Positions 27,026 through 34,445 of a DNA stretch of 43,202 bases are shown here, one piece after another. The stretch spans positions 1-43,202 of the forward strand of contig JAGXKW010000027.1 in NCBI GenBank assembly GCA_018334995.1, given 5' to 3'. Numbering within the stretch: position 1 is the first letter of the stretch; every line of letters starts with the position of its first letter. The stretch is from Wenzhouxiangellaceae bacterium (lineage in GTDB: Bacteria; Pseudomonadota; Gammaproteobacteria; Xanthomonadales; Wenzhouxiangellaceae). The notes beneath the pieces were generated by a model. It ran no database searches, was not told where the DNA came from, and was given only the letters and a program-made list of their open reading frames with translations. The translations under genes and the position numbers were made by a program.

Positions 27026-29008
27026 TCATTCGGCGCTTGCCGGTTGCTCCCAGACTTCGTGCCGGAAGCCGGGCGGCGGACGCCGCTCACGCACTTCGAA
27101 CACGATGACGTCGGTGTGGGTTCGGTCATGGCGGTCGGTGCTGGTCACATGCGCCCGGTAGACGCCGGGGGCGAGGTTCTCGGGCAGCCGGGTGCGCCAC
27201 AGGTGCATGTTGCGATCTGCAACGGCGCTCTGCGGCTGCGGCGCGGCCGGGCCGTGGGAGGTGCCCTTGAACAGTTCGAAGCCCTGGGCGCGCGGATCGC
27301 CGCTGCGGCTTTCGAAGGCGTGGCGTGCGACCGACAGCTGCCGGCTTGCCGCGACCGGATCGGCCCATTCGGCGCCGATCCGAGCGCGTTCTCCGTCGCC
27401 GGCCTGGGTTCTTTCCAGTCTCATTTCACGACCGTCCGAGAGCGTGGCCTCGACCGCGGTTTGGCTCGAGCCGGCCCAGACGTTGGCGGTCAGCCAAACC
27501 CCTTCGGCCAGGTCTTCCGGCGTGAGGATTCCGGTATCCGGCAGATCCTGGATCGAAAACGGCGGCAGCGGATCGCGCTCGGACGGGTCCAGCGCCTTCC
27601 ATTCCATGATCGTCTCGAACCAGTTCCGGAATGCCGGGGTGTTGAGCCCGATCCACTGGCTCCGGTCCGGGTCGACGCGTGCACCGAGATAGCGCTCCCG
27701 ATATTCGGCGCCGTCGAATTCAAGCATCAGCACGCCGGGCGGTGCGCCCATGCGCTGCAGCGCCATCGGGTTGCCGTCGACGTTGTAGTCGCCCTGGAAC
27801 CAGGCGCCCGATCCGGCCCCGGCGATGATGTGGCGAAACGGCAGGGCTCCGACGCCGGCATTGGCCTGCCAGCCTTCGAAGTTCTGGCCGGGCGCATGGT
27901 TTTCGGTGCTGTGGGTATGTCCCGAAAGCGAGAGCGCCGGCCGGCCTTTCAGCAGTTCATGCAGCGCGCCGGCGTTGTCGGTCTGGTGCTTGGCGCTGTC
28001 GGCGTCGACGAACGAGACCAGCGGGATATGGTGCGCCAGTACGATCAGGCGATCTTCGGGCGTGTGCTCGAGCAGGCCGGCCAGCCACTGCATCTGGGTA
28101 TCGGTGATCCGGCCGTTGTAGGTGGGCCGTTCCGGGTCGCGGCAGAATTCACGAGCCGGTTCGTCGTCGCCGGGAGGGCATGGATAGATCACGTTGTCGA
28201 GCACAACGAACAGCACCTGGCCGCGTTCGAAGGCGTAGTAGTTGGGGCCGTACATCCGGCGCCAGGAATCGGCCGAGTCGGCATCGGAACGGGCATCGAA
28301 GTCCAGATCATGGTTGCCGTGGACCAGCCACTGGGGCAGGCCCAGGGTGGCGCCGATCTCCAGCAGGCGATCGAGCAGCCCGAGATCGTCGCCGACCACG
28401 TCGCCGAGGTAGAGCAGGCAATCGTCGGTGTCCAGTTCCCGGTTCGCCAGGTCGGTGATCACGCCGTCGCGGAACCATCCGATTTCCCGGTTGGAGTAGG
28501 TCTGGCTGTCGCCGATGATGGCGCAGCGAAATGCCCGGTCCGGCGAACCGTTCCGAACCAGCGGGAAGTCCATCCGCTGCGGCATCGACCCCGTATCCGG
28601 CAAGCCGCCGAAGCGCAAGCGGGAGGGGCTGCCGCCTGGCTTGTGGACATGAAAGAATTGCGGCACCCGGCGCTGGTCGGTGGGCACGCGCCAGCCGGCC
28701 GGCTGGACGATGGTGAGGTCCATGTCCTCGCGTACCCCGATGCGATAGCGGCCTTCGTCGTCGGTGCGCACCCAGTCGCGACCGTTGGATACCAGGACAT
28801 CGGATACCCCGGCCTCGTCGGGGTCGCGGTTACCGTCATTGTCGCGATCGTCGAAAACGTGACCGGATGCCTGTCCGAATGGGTCGGGGCCGGCCTGTTT
28901 TTCATCGGCAAAGATCGCGGCCGAATGATCAATTGCGGCGAGCAAAAGGAAAAACCGTAAAGGCGCTGAACGGAACAAGGGCTGGATCCTGGTATCAAGT
29001 GATTTCAT
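27026..29008 (-). CDS. Secreted calcineurin-like phosphoesterase with N- and C-terminal accessory domains
   Basis: This 660-aa exported metallophosphoesterase has a signal peptide over residues 1-35. Residues about 45-140 look like a SdrD/B-type domain (GHVFDDRDNDGNRDPDEAGVSDV), with Asp-rich calcium-like loops. The phosphoesterase core (about 155-430) has metal ligands in IIGDSQTYS (first motif, Gln for the usual His), LGDVVGDDL, VHGNHDLDF, LAHHIPL and LSGHTHSTEN. A C-terminal part (about 440-655) is strand-rich. This N-core-C order matches the MetallophosN / Metallophos / MetallophosC set of bacterial phosphoesterases. The substrate is unknown: phosphoesters outside the cytoplasm, perhaps nucleotides or lipids. 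No Shine-Dalgarno is visible before the ATG, so a leaderless or alternative start is possible. It probably heads the five-gene minus-strand run. Confidence 0.85.
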   Translation of the reverse strand: MKSLDTRIQPLFRSAPLRFFLLLAAIDHSAAIFADEKQAGPDPFGQASGHVFDDRDNDGNRDPDEAGVSDVLVSNGRDWVRTDDEGRYRIGVREDMDLTIVQPAGWRVPTDQRRVPQFFHVHKPGGSPSRLRFGGLPDTGSMPQRMDFPLVRNGSPDRAFRCAIIGDSQTYSNREIGWFRDGVITDLANRELDTDDCLLYLGDVVGDDLGLLDRLLEIGATLGLPQWLVHGNHDLDFDARSDADSADSWRRMYGPNYYAFERGQVLFVVLDNVIYPCPPGDDEPAREFCRDPERPTYNGRITDTQMQWLAGLLEHTPEDRLIVLAHHIPLVSFVDADSAKHQTDNAGALHELLKGRPALSLSGHTHSTENHAPGQNFEGWQANAGVGALPFRHIIAGAGSGAWFQGDYNVDGNPMALQRMGAPPGVLMLEFDGAEYRERYLGARVDPDRSQWIGLNTPAFRNWFETIMEWKALDPSERDPLPPFSIQDLPDTGILTPEDLAEGVWLTANVWAGSSQTAVEATLSDGREMRLERTQAGDGERARIGAEWADPVAASRQLSVARHAFESRSGDPRAQGFELFKGTSHGPAAPQPQSAVADRNMHLWRTRLPENLAPGVYRAHVTSTDRHDRTHTDVIVFEVRERRPPPGFRHEVWEQPASAE

Positions 29009-29061
29009 GCTAACGACATTGTGTAAAGATTTTCTTACTGCCGGCTTGTGTCCGTTAGTGG

Positions 29062-29091
29062 TTGCTTCGGTCCATCAAGTCGGCGTATGAT
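29062..29091 (+). promoter_or_regulatory. Sigma-70-type promoter candidate
   Basis: TTGCTT (29062-29067) and TATGAT (29086-29091) are separated by 18 bases. They lie in the divergent gap between the phosphoesterase and the DUF4956 gene, about 55 bases before the chosen start of the latter. The match is four or five of six bases in each box. Confidence 0.45.
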
Positions 29092-29144
29092 CAACGACAG
29101 CCTTGGCGCTTCGCCCGACATCGTTCGGGCTCGAGGAAGAAGAC

Positions 29145-29927
29145 TTGAACGAATCCGCGGGAAGATCCGGTTCCGAAGCCGGAAAGCCGGTCGCCGGAGA
29201 TGAGAACTGCATTCGGCGCAACGGTTTCAAGCTGCTTCGAAAGATGCTGGCCTACCATCTGACGCTTGGTTTGCTGCTGCTCGTGGTAGTCGCGATTTTT
29301 CCTTCGTTTGCCGATCTGCTGCCCATCGGCGGCGTCCGGGATCTTGCCGCGGCCGGCGAAATCAGCATCGATGCCGCGCAACTCGGAACTCAGCGGACCG
29401 ACGGCGAGATCATCAGCACCATGTTGCGGGCCGGCGAGGATCTCGATCGGCTCGGTTATGCGCGTCAGCTCGTCATCACTCTGATTGGAACCTGGCTGCT
29501 GGTCCTGCCCGTTGCATGGGTCCACAAAGGCATTCACGGCTCCAGCATCCACGACCATTCGCTCGACGAAACCACGCTGATTCTTCCGGGTGTGGTCGCC
29601 GCAATCGTGCTTATCGTCCAGCACAGCCTTGCGCTGGCATTCAGCCTTGCCGGTATTGTCGCCGGGGTGCAGTTCAGAAGGGCGCTCCAGGATACCTTCG
29701 ATGCGCTGTTCATTCTCGTCGCCATCGGCACCGGTATTGCGGCTGGCGTCGAGGCGCTCGAGGTGGCCGCGATACTTACGATATTCTTCAGTTACGCAAC
29801 TCTGTACGTGTGCTGCTTCGGCGACGGACTGGAGCCGGATTTCGTTGCCCGGCGCAAGGCCGAGAAACAGGAACGCAAGCAGGCGGCCAGGCAACGGGCT
29901 TCTGCGGCCGACGATTCGGAATCCTGA
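29145..29927 (+). CDS. DUF4956 family membrane protein
   Basis: This 260-aa inner-membrane protein has helix 1 near residues 35-60 (MLAYHLTLGLLLLVVVAIFPSF), helix 2 near 110-130, and then the DUF4956 block: HSLALAFSLAGIVAGVQFRR, ALQDTFDALFILVAIGTGIA, EALEVAAILTIFFSYATLYV. The C-terminus is charged (RRKAEKQERKQAARQ). DUF4956 genes elsewhere often neighbour CotH-type and VTC-domain genes linked to polyphosphate metabolism; here the next gene looks CotH-like, which fits. The start is a TTG at 29145 with GAGGA seven bases upstream; an ATG at 29244 just before helix 1 is the alternative but has no ribosome binding site. A promoter candidate lies upstream. Molecular function is not known. Confidence 0.75.
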   Translation: MNESAGRSGSEAGKPVAGDENCIRRNGFKLLRKMLAYHLTLGLLLLVVVAIFPSFADLLPIGGVRDLAAAGEISIDAAQLGTQRTDGEIISTMLRAGEDLDRLGYARQLVITLIGTWLLVLPVAWVHKGIHGSSIHDHSLDETTLILPGVVAAIVLIVQHSLALAFSLAGIVAGVQFRRALQDTFDALFILVAIGTGIAAGVEALEVAAILTIFFSYATLYVCCFGDGLEPDFVARRKAEKQERKQAARQRASAADDSES

Positions 29928-29970
29928 GGCTTTCATCTTGCGGGGGGTCAATGACCGGGTATCGCGATCG

Positions 29971-31095
29971 ATGAAAATGAAATTGCCGTCCCTTTCCCAC
30001 GAGCCGTCTCTGGCATCCCGCCTGGTGCATGCGATATCGGCGCGTCTTTCCGTGGTGTCGATTGGCATGGTCTGCGCAGGCTGTCTGATTGCGGGTTCCG
30101 GTTCGGATTCTGCCCGAGCGAGCGATGCGGTAGCGCTTTTCAGATCGGGCGATACCGTGGAGCTGACGATCAGCGCGCCCTGGCGCAGGATCGTCCGCGA
30201 CCGCGCCAACCAGGATCCCTATCCGGCGAGCCTCGAATACATTGACGAATCAGGCAGCCGCGAGATAATTACATTGACCGTCGAGCGACGCGGAAAGACG
30301 CGTCAGCGAATCTGTCGTTTCCCGCCGGTCAAGCTGAGGTTCGACAAGAGCGACGTCAAAGAAACCCTGTTCGAAGGCAACAAGTCGATCAAGATGGTGA
30401 CGCATTGCGATAACGGTCGAAGATGGGAGCAGTATTACATTCTGGAAATGCTGGCCTATCCGATCTACAACGTCATCACCGATCGGAGCTTTCGGATCCG
30501 TCCGCTCTCGGTGACTTACCACGATTCGGACCGTGACAGGAATGATGGGCCGCGCTTCGCGTTCCTGATCGAAGACGATAAGCTGGTCGCAAACCGCAAC
30601 GGGCTGGACAAATACGATGCCGCAGACATTCCGGCCGACCGGCTGGATTCACTGGAGAGCAGCCGCTTTGCGCTGTTTCAATATCTGATCGGGAACGAGG
30701 ATTGGTCTTCGCTCGGTGGCCCGCCTGGTGAAGACTGCTGCCACAATGCCAAGCTGATCGCTCCGGAATCGGGCGAGCCGCTTTATGCGCTTCCTTACGA
30801 TTTCGATTCGTCCGGGTTCGTGGATGCGCATTACGCGGCGCCGAACGACGGGCTTCGGATTTCGAAAGTTTCGCAGCGACTGTACCGCGGATTCTGCCTG
30901 CATAATTCCACGCTCGAAACCGCGCGTGACGAATTCCTGCAGAACAAGCAGACCATCCAGGCAATTGTCGAAGGGGAGCCGCGCCTGCGATCGCGGACCC
31001 GGTCGCGGGCAACAAGGTACCTGGACGGTTTCTTTACCGTGATGGAAGATCCCGAACTGTTCGAACGGGCAATTAAAGGCGCGTGCCGCAAATAG
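29971..31095 (+). CDS. Exported CotH-like protein
   Basis: This 374-aa exported protein has N-terminal basic residues and a hydrophobic stretch near 25-45 (LSVVSIGMVCAGCLIAG) that could be a signal or lipobox. The middle (about 65-300) has the feel of CotH-family kinase-like proteins: PPVKLRFDKSDVKETLFEGN, KSIKMVTHCDNGRRWEQYYI, LEMLAYPIYNVITDRSFRIR, FLIEDDKLVANRNGL, FQYLIGNEDWSSL, and YALPYDFDSSGFVDAHYA. CotH is an atypical protein kinase of spore coats, and relatives occur widely in bacteria with unknown targets. The call rests on these patterns; I cannot run a profile. The DUF4956 gene 43 bp upstream on the same strand supports it. Its 3' end overlaps the convergent phosphatase gene by 23 bp. 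An in-frame ATG two codons downstream is equally possible. Confidence 0.5.
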   Translation: MKMKLPSLSHEPSLASRLVHAISARLSVVSIGMVCAGCLIAGSGSDSARASDAVALFRSGDTVELTISAPWRRIVRDRANQDPYPASLEYIDESGSREIITLTVERRGKTRQRICRFPPVKLRFDKSDVKETLFEGNKSIKMVTHCDNGRRWEQYYILEMLAYPIYNVITDRSFRIRPLSVTYHDSDRDRNDGPRFAFLIEDDKLVANRNGLDKYDAADIPADRLDSLESSRFALFQYLIGNEDWSSLGGPPGEDCCHNAKLIAPESGEPLYALPYDFDSSGFVDAHYAAPNDGLRISKVSQRLYRGFCLHNSTLETARDEFLQNKQTIQAIVEGEPRLRSRTRSRATRYLDGFFTVMEDPELFERAIKGACRK

Positions 31096-32320
31096 GAATT
31101 CCGTCCCGGTTTCCGGCTTGTCCGGCGGAGGTCGGCGTGTTGTCGGAGCCTTCGATTGCCGCGCCTGTCTCCGTTGCTGCAGCGCTGGCTTTATCGGCCT
31201 CGTTCCGGAGTGCTTGAAGCTTTTCACGGGCAGCTTCGTTGTCCGGAAGCAGTTCGGTGACGCGTTGGAGATAGCCGACAAGGCCGGCATCGTCGCCGGG
31301 CAGTTCTATTCTTTCCGGCAGATACCCGGCGAACAGCCGCTCCGGCGTGATTTCCAGGTAAGCGACGTGACCGCCGTATGCGGCGCTGATGCCCGTATCG
31401 ATCTGGATCACCCGCCCGGAGTAACGCGGCCAGATGATGCCGCCGGTCGGCGTATGGCCGATCACGATATGCGCGGCATCGTGTTGACGCAATATCGCGT
31501 CCACCGTCTCCGACGACGCCTCCGGCGCCACCCCGGCCAGGCCTCGATACCACAACGGTCCATGTTCATCGGTCAGTATCCCCAAATCCTCCGGGTCTTT
31601 TTGACCGAGCGCGGCGTGCGCGCGCGCGGTCATCGCCTCGAGCGCGTCGCGACAGTAATGGCCGCTGATGCCGCCATGGACGAAAATCACATCGTTGATC
31701 TGCACGGCGACCCGGGCGTTGGAAATCCACCGGAACATTTCGCCGTCGGGGTTCCAGTTCGGGTTCCAGGCCTGGCGATGCTCGACCCAGCCGATTGGAC
31801 GACGGTCGTACCATTGAGCGCGGAAATCGTCGGGGCGTTCGGCAAATCCGGCGGGATCACGCGTCTTCATGTCGTCGATTACCGCGTCGAAATATCGATC
31901 GCGCATTCGTTCCGAGCGCGGCGTCGCGAATGCCATGAACTCTTCTTCGGTGACGTAACGAAGGTCACCGTAGACATTCATCGCTTCGTGATTGCCGATC
32001 AGGTTGTGAACGCGACCACCCCTGCGACTTGCCTGGCGTGCGAGTCTTGCCATGTGCTCGATGATTTTTTTCGTCTCCGGTCCACGATCGGGAATGTCGC
32101 CGGTCTGGACCAGGTGGGTACTTCCGGCAATCCACCGGTCGCGGCGGTCCACGATACCCGCGGCTCGCAGGGTCTCCATGTAGTTGTCGTAGTCGCCGTG
32201 AAGGTCGCCGATCGCGACGATTCGGTCCACGTCGGCCCAGCGGTGGTCGCTGATCTCGCGCGGGGCCGCTTCGGCCGTGCCGAAAGCGAGCAGCAGGCAA
32301 AACACCAGTAATCGAATCAT
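31073..32320 (-). CDS. Shewanella-like (PPP-family) metallophosphatase
   Basis: This 415-aa exported phosphatase has a signal peptide over residues 1-19 (MIRLLVFCLLLAFGTAEAA). The PPP-family metal motifs are intact: IGDLHGDYDNYM (near 35-46), TGDIPDRGPETKK (near 76-88), IGNHEAMNVYGDLRYVT (near 107-123), HGGISGHYC, and GHTPTGG. The mix of GDxHGDY and the HNLIGNHE-MN-GDLRYV spacing is that of Shewanella-like protein phosphatases, which in bacteria are often periplasmic and can act on phosphotyrosine. The last 50 residues are polar, Ala/Glu-rich and low in complexity. It overlaps the CotH-like gene tail to tail (31073-31095). The longer upstream frame lacks a ribosome binding site; GGAG sits close to the chosen ATG. 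Its target is unknown. Confidence 0.85.
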   Translation of the reverse strand: MIRLLVFCLLLAFGTAEAAPREISDHRWADVDRIVAIGDLHGDYDNYMETLRAAGIVDRRDRWIAGSTHLVQTGDIPDRGPETKKIIEHMARLARQASRRGGRVHNLIGNHEAMNVYGDLRYVTEEEFMAFATPRSERMRDRYFDAVIDDMKTRDPAGFAERPDDFRAQWYDRRPIGWVEHRQAWNPNWNPDGEMFRWISNARVAVQINDVIFVHGGISGHYCRDALEAMTARAHAALGQKDPEDLGILTDEHGPLWYRGLAGVAPEASSETVDAILRQHDAAHIVIGHTPTGGIIWPRYSGRVIQIDTGISAAYGGHVAYLEITPERLFAGYLPERIELPGDDAGLVGYLQRVTELLPDNEAAREKLQALRNEADKASAAATETGAAIEGSDNTPTSAGQAGNRDGIPICGTRL

Positions 32321-32398
32321 CGACTCCGATCCATCGAGTTGATCAGCCGATCCCAAACCCGGCCGGACGAGAACTTTCGCTCAATATAGCAGGGTGAG

Positions 32399-34165
32399 TC
32401 AAGGCGTCCGCATGTCGCGTGCGCTTTCCGTCCAGCCGATCCAGCCAGGCCCGCGCGCCACGCGACCGGGTGTGGCGCCGGTGTGTTCGGCATCGCGCAA
32501 CACGGCCTCGCCGTTGACGAACACGTCGCGCACGCCGGTAGCGAGCCGATGCGGGTCCTCGAAGGTCGCGTGATCCTGGACAGCGTCTGGATCGAATACG
32601 ACGATATCGGCGTAGTAGCCGGGCGCCAGGCGACCGCGATCTCTCAGTTTCAGGTTGGCGGCCGGGTAGCTGGTGAGCCGACGGACGGCCTCTGCCAGCG
32701 TAATGACCCGCTGCTCCCGCACATACTTGCCTAGCAATCGGGCGACGTTGCCGTAGGCCCGCGGATGGGTGGACGATTTCAGGAAGACGCCCTCCGGCGC
32801 GTAGGCTCCGGCATCGCTGCCGAAGGCCATCCAGGGCTTGGCGATCTTGCGCGCGACGTTTTCTTCGGACATCAGGAAATAAATCGTTCCGACGCGGCTG
32901 TCATCCTCGATCACCAGATCGATCATCGTGCGCTCCGGCGAGGTGCCGCGCATCGCGGCCACTTCGGCCAGCGTCTTGCCGGTCAACGGCTTGAGTTCTT
33001 CGCTCTTGAACGAAAAGAAAAGCAGGTTCTCGGCGCCGCCGGCGGCCAGGTACAGATTTTCCCAGTCGTCACCGGGCGTCCTGATCTCGGTGAGCACGCG
33101 CTCTCGAATTTCCGGATCACGCAGGCGCTGGACCCAGGCGTCGTGACCGCCTTCCTGGACCCACGGCGGCATGGCGGCGTCCAGCCCGGTCGCGCCGGCG
33201 GTGTAGTTGTACATGTCGGCGCGGATGTCCAGACCTTCGTCGCGAGCGTTTTCGACCAGTTCGAACACGCGCTCCAGTTTGTCCCAGTTGTCGCGGCCAG
33301 CGGCCTTGAGGTGGTAGATCTCGGCCGACGCCCCGGAACGTCGAGCGATCTCGATGAGTTCCTGTACCGACTCGACCAGCCGGTTGCCCTCGCTGCGCAT
33401 GTGCGAGATGTACGAACCGCCGTACTCCGCGGCGGTGGCGGCCAGCGCGACGAGTTCGTCGGTATCGGCGTAAAAACCCGGCGCGTAGATCAGCGACGAC
33501 CCCACCCCCAGGGCGCCTTCTCGCATGGCCTCGGCGACCCGCGCCTGCATTCGTCCAAGCTCGTCCGGGCTCGGCGCGCGGTCGGCCTCGCCGAGTTCGT
33601 GCATGCGTATCGTCGTCGCGCCGACGAACGAGGCTACGTTGGGCGAGATGCCGCGCGCCTCCAGGTATTCGAGATAGCCGCCCAGCGTGTCCCATTCGAC
33701 GTCGAATCGGATATCGCCCTGGCGGGCCATGATCTCGTCTTTCATCGCGTCGTTCAATGGCCCCATGGACCAGCCTTCGCCGAAGACTTCCAGCGTGACG
33801 CCCTGGCGCAGGTCGCTCAGCCCCCTGCCGTCCTCGATCAGCGTCTCGGTCGCCCAGCTGAGCATATTGATGAATCCGGGCGCCACCGCCATTCCGGTGG
33901 CGTCGATCGCGGTGGTCGCGTCGGAGGTGTCGAATTCACCCAACGCTGCGATGCGGTCCTCGCGTATGGCCACGTCGGCGGCAACCGGATTCCCGCCGAG
34001 ACCGTCGTACACCAGGCCGTCGAGAATTACCACGTCGTAGCGGGGTTCGACCGATTCCGCCCCGGACGCGCTCGCGCCGAGCGGGCCGCCGTTCCAGCTG
34101 ATCAGGGCGAGAATGGATAACAGCACCAAGGCCGGGCCGTTTGGATCGCTGCGGTTGCGGGTCAT
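32399..34165 (-). CDS. N-acyl-D-amino-acid deacylase-like amidohydrolase
   Basis: This 588-aa exported amidohydrolase of the D-aminoacylase group has a signal peptide over residues 1-35 (ending SASGA). Family landmarks are YDVVILDGLVYDGLGGNP, IREDRIAALG, AVAPGFINMLSW, GVGSSLIYAPGFYADTDEL, YISHMRSEG (H ligand), AEIYHLKAAG, DMYNYTAG, AFGSDAGAYAPEG (Asp), HPRAYG and LTSYPAANLKLRDRGRLAPGYYADIVVFDP. The usual first metal-binding pair (PGFIDxHxH) is replaced by PGFINMLSW. I believe a recognised subgroup of these proteins shares this replacement, so it is probably not a local mutation, but it alters the binuclear site. The reaction would be removal of an acyl group from an N-acyl-D-amino acid or related amide in the periplasm. 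SD GGAG precedes the ATG by eight bases. Confidence 0.85.
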   Translation of the reverse strand: MTRNRSDPNGPALVLLSILALISWNGGPLGASASGAESVEPRYDVVILDGLVYDGLGGNPVAADVAIREDRIAALGEFDTSDATTAIDATGMAVAPGFINMLSWATETLIEDGRGLSDLRQGVTLEVFGEGWSMGPLNDAMKDEIMARQGDIRFDVEWDTLGGYLEYLEARGISPNVASFVGATTIRMHELGEADRAPSPDELGRMQARVAEAMREGALGVGSSLIYAPGFYADTDELVALAATAAEYGGSYISHMRSEGNRLVESVQELIEIARRSGASAEIYHLKAAGRDNWDKLERVFELVENARDEGLDIRADMYNYTAGATGLDAAMPPWVQEGGHDAWVQRLRDPEIRERVLTEIRTPGDDWENLYLAAGGAENLLFFSFKSEELKPLTGKTLAEVAAMRGTSPERTMIDLVIEDDSRVGTIYFLMSEENVARKIAKPWMAFGSDAGAYAPEGVFLKSSTHPRAYGNVARLLGKYVREQRVITLAEAVRRLTSYPAANLKLRDRGRLAPGYYADIVVFDPDAVQDHATFEDPHRLATGVRDVFVNGEAVLRDAEHTGATPGRVARGPGWIGWTESARDMRTP

Positions 34166-34445
34166 GCGGTTTCTCCAGGCGGGGAAAGCTGCGGATCAGG
34201 CTGGATACTAATCGCCCCCATGCCACGCGGCAAGCCTTTCACACCGGCCGGACATTCCGTCGACACCGTCCGAGCGCGCCCCCTGTTTGAAGGGTTCCTC
34301 GGCCGGGTTTGAATACGACGATTCCGTCATGGTCGCAGGCTCCCGTCTCCATCCAGCGATGCGTTCATTCGCTTTGCGTCGCGGCGCGGTCCCGGCACCA
34401 GGCCCGGTCGCTGCAGCGAACCGGGCGTCGGTGTAGTCTGGTGTC

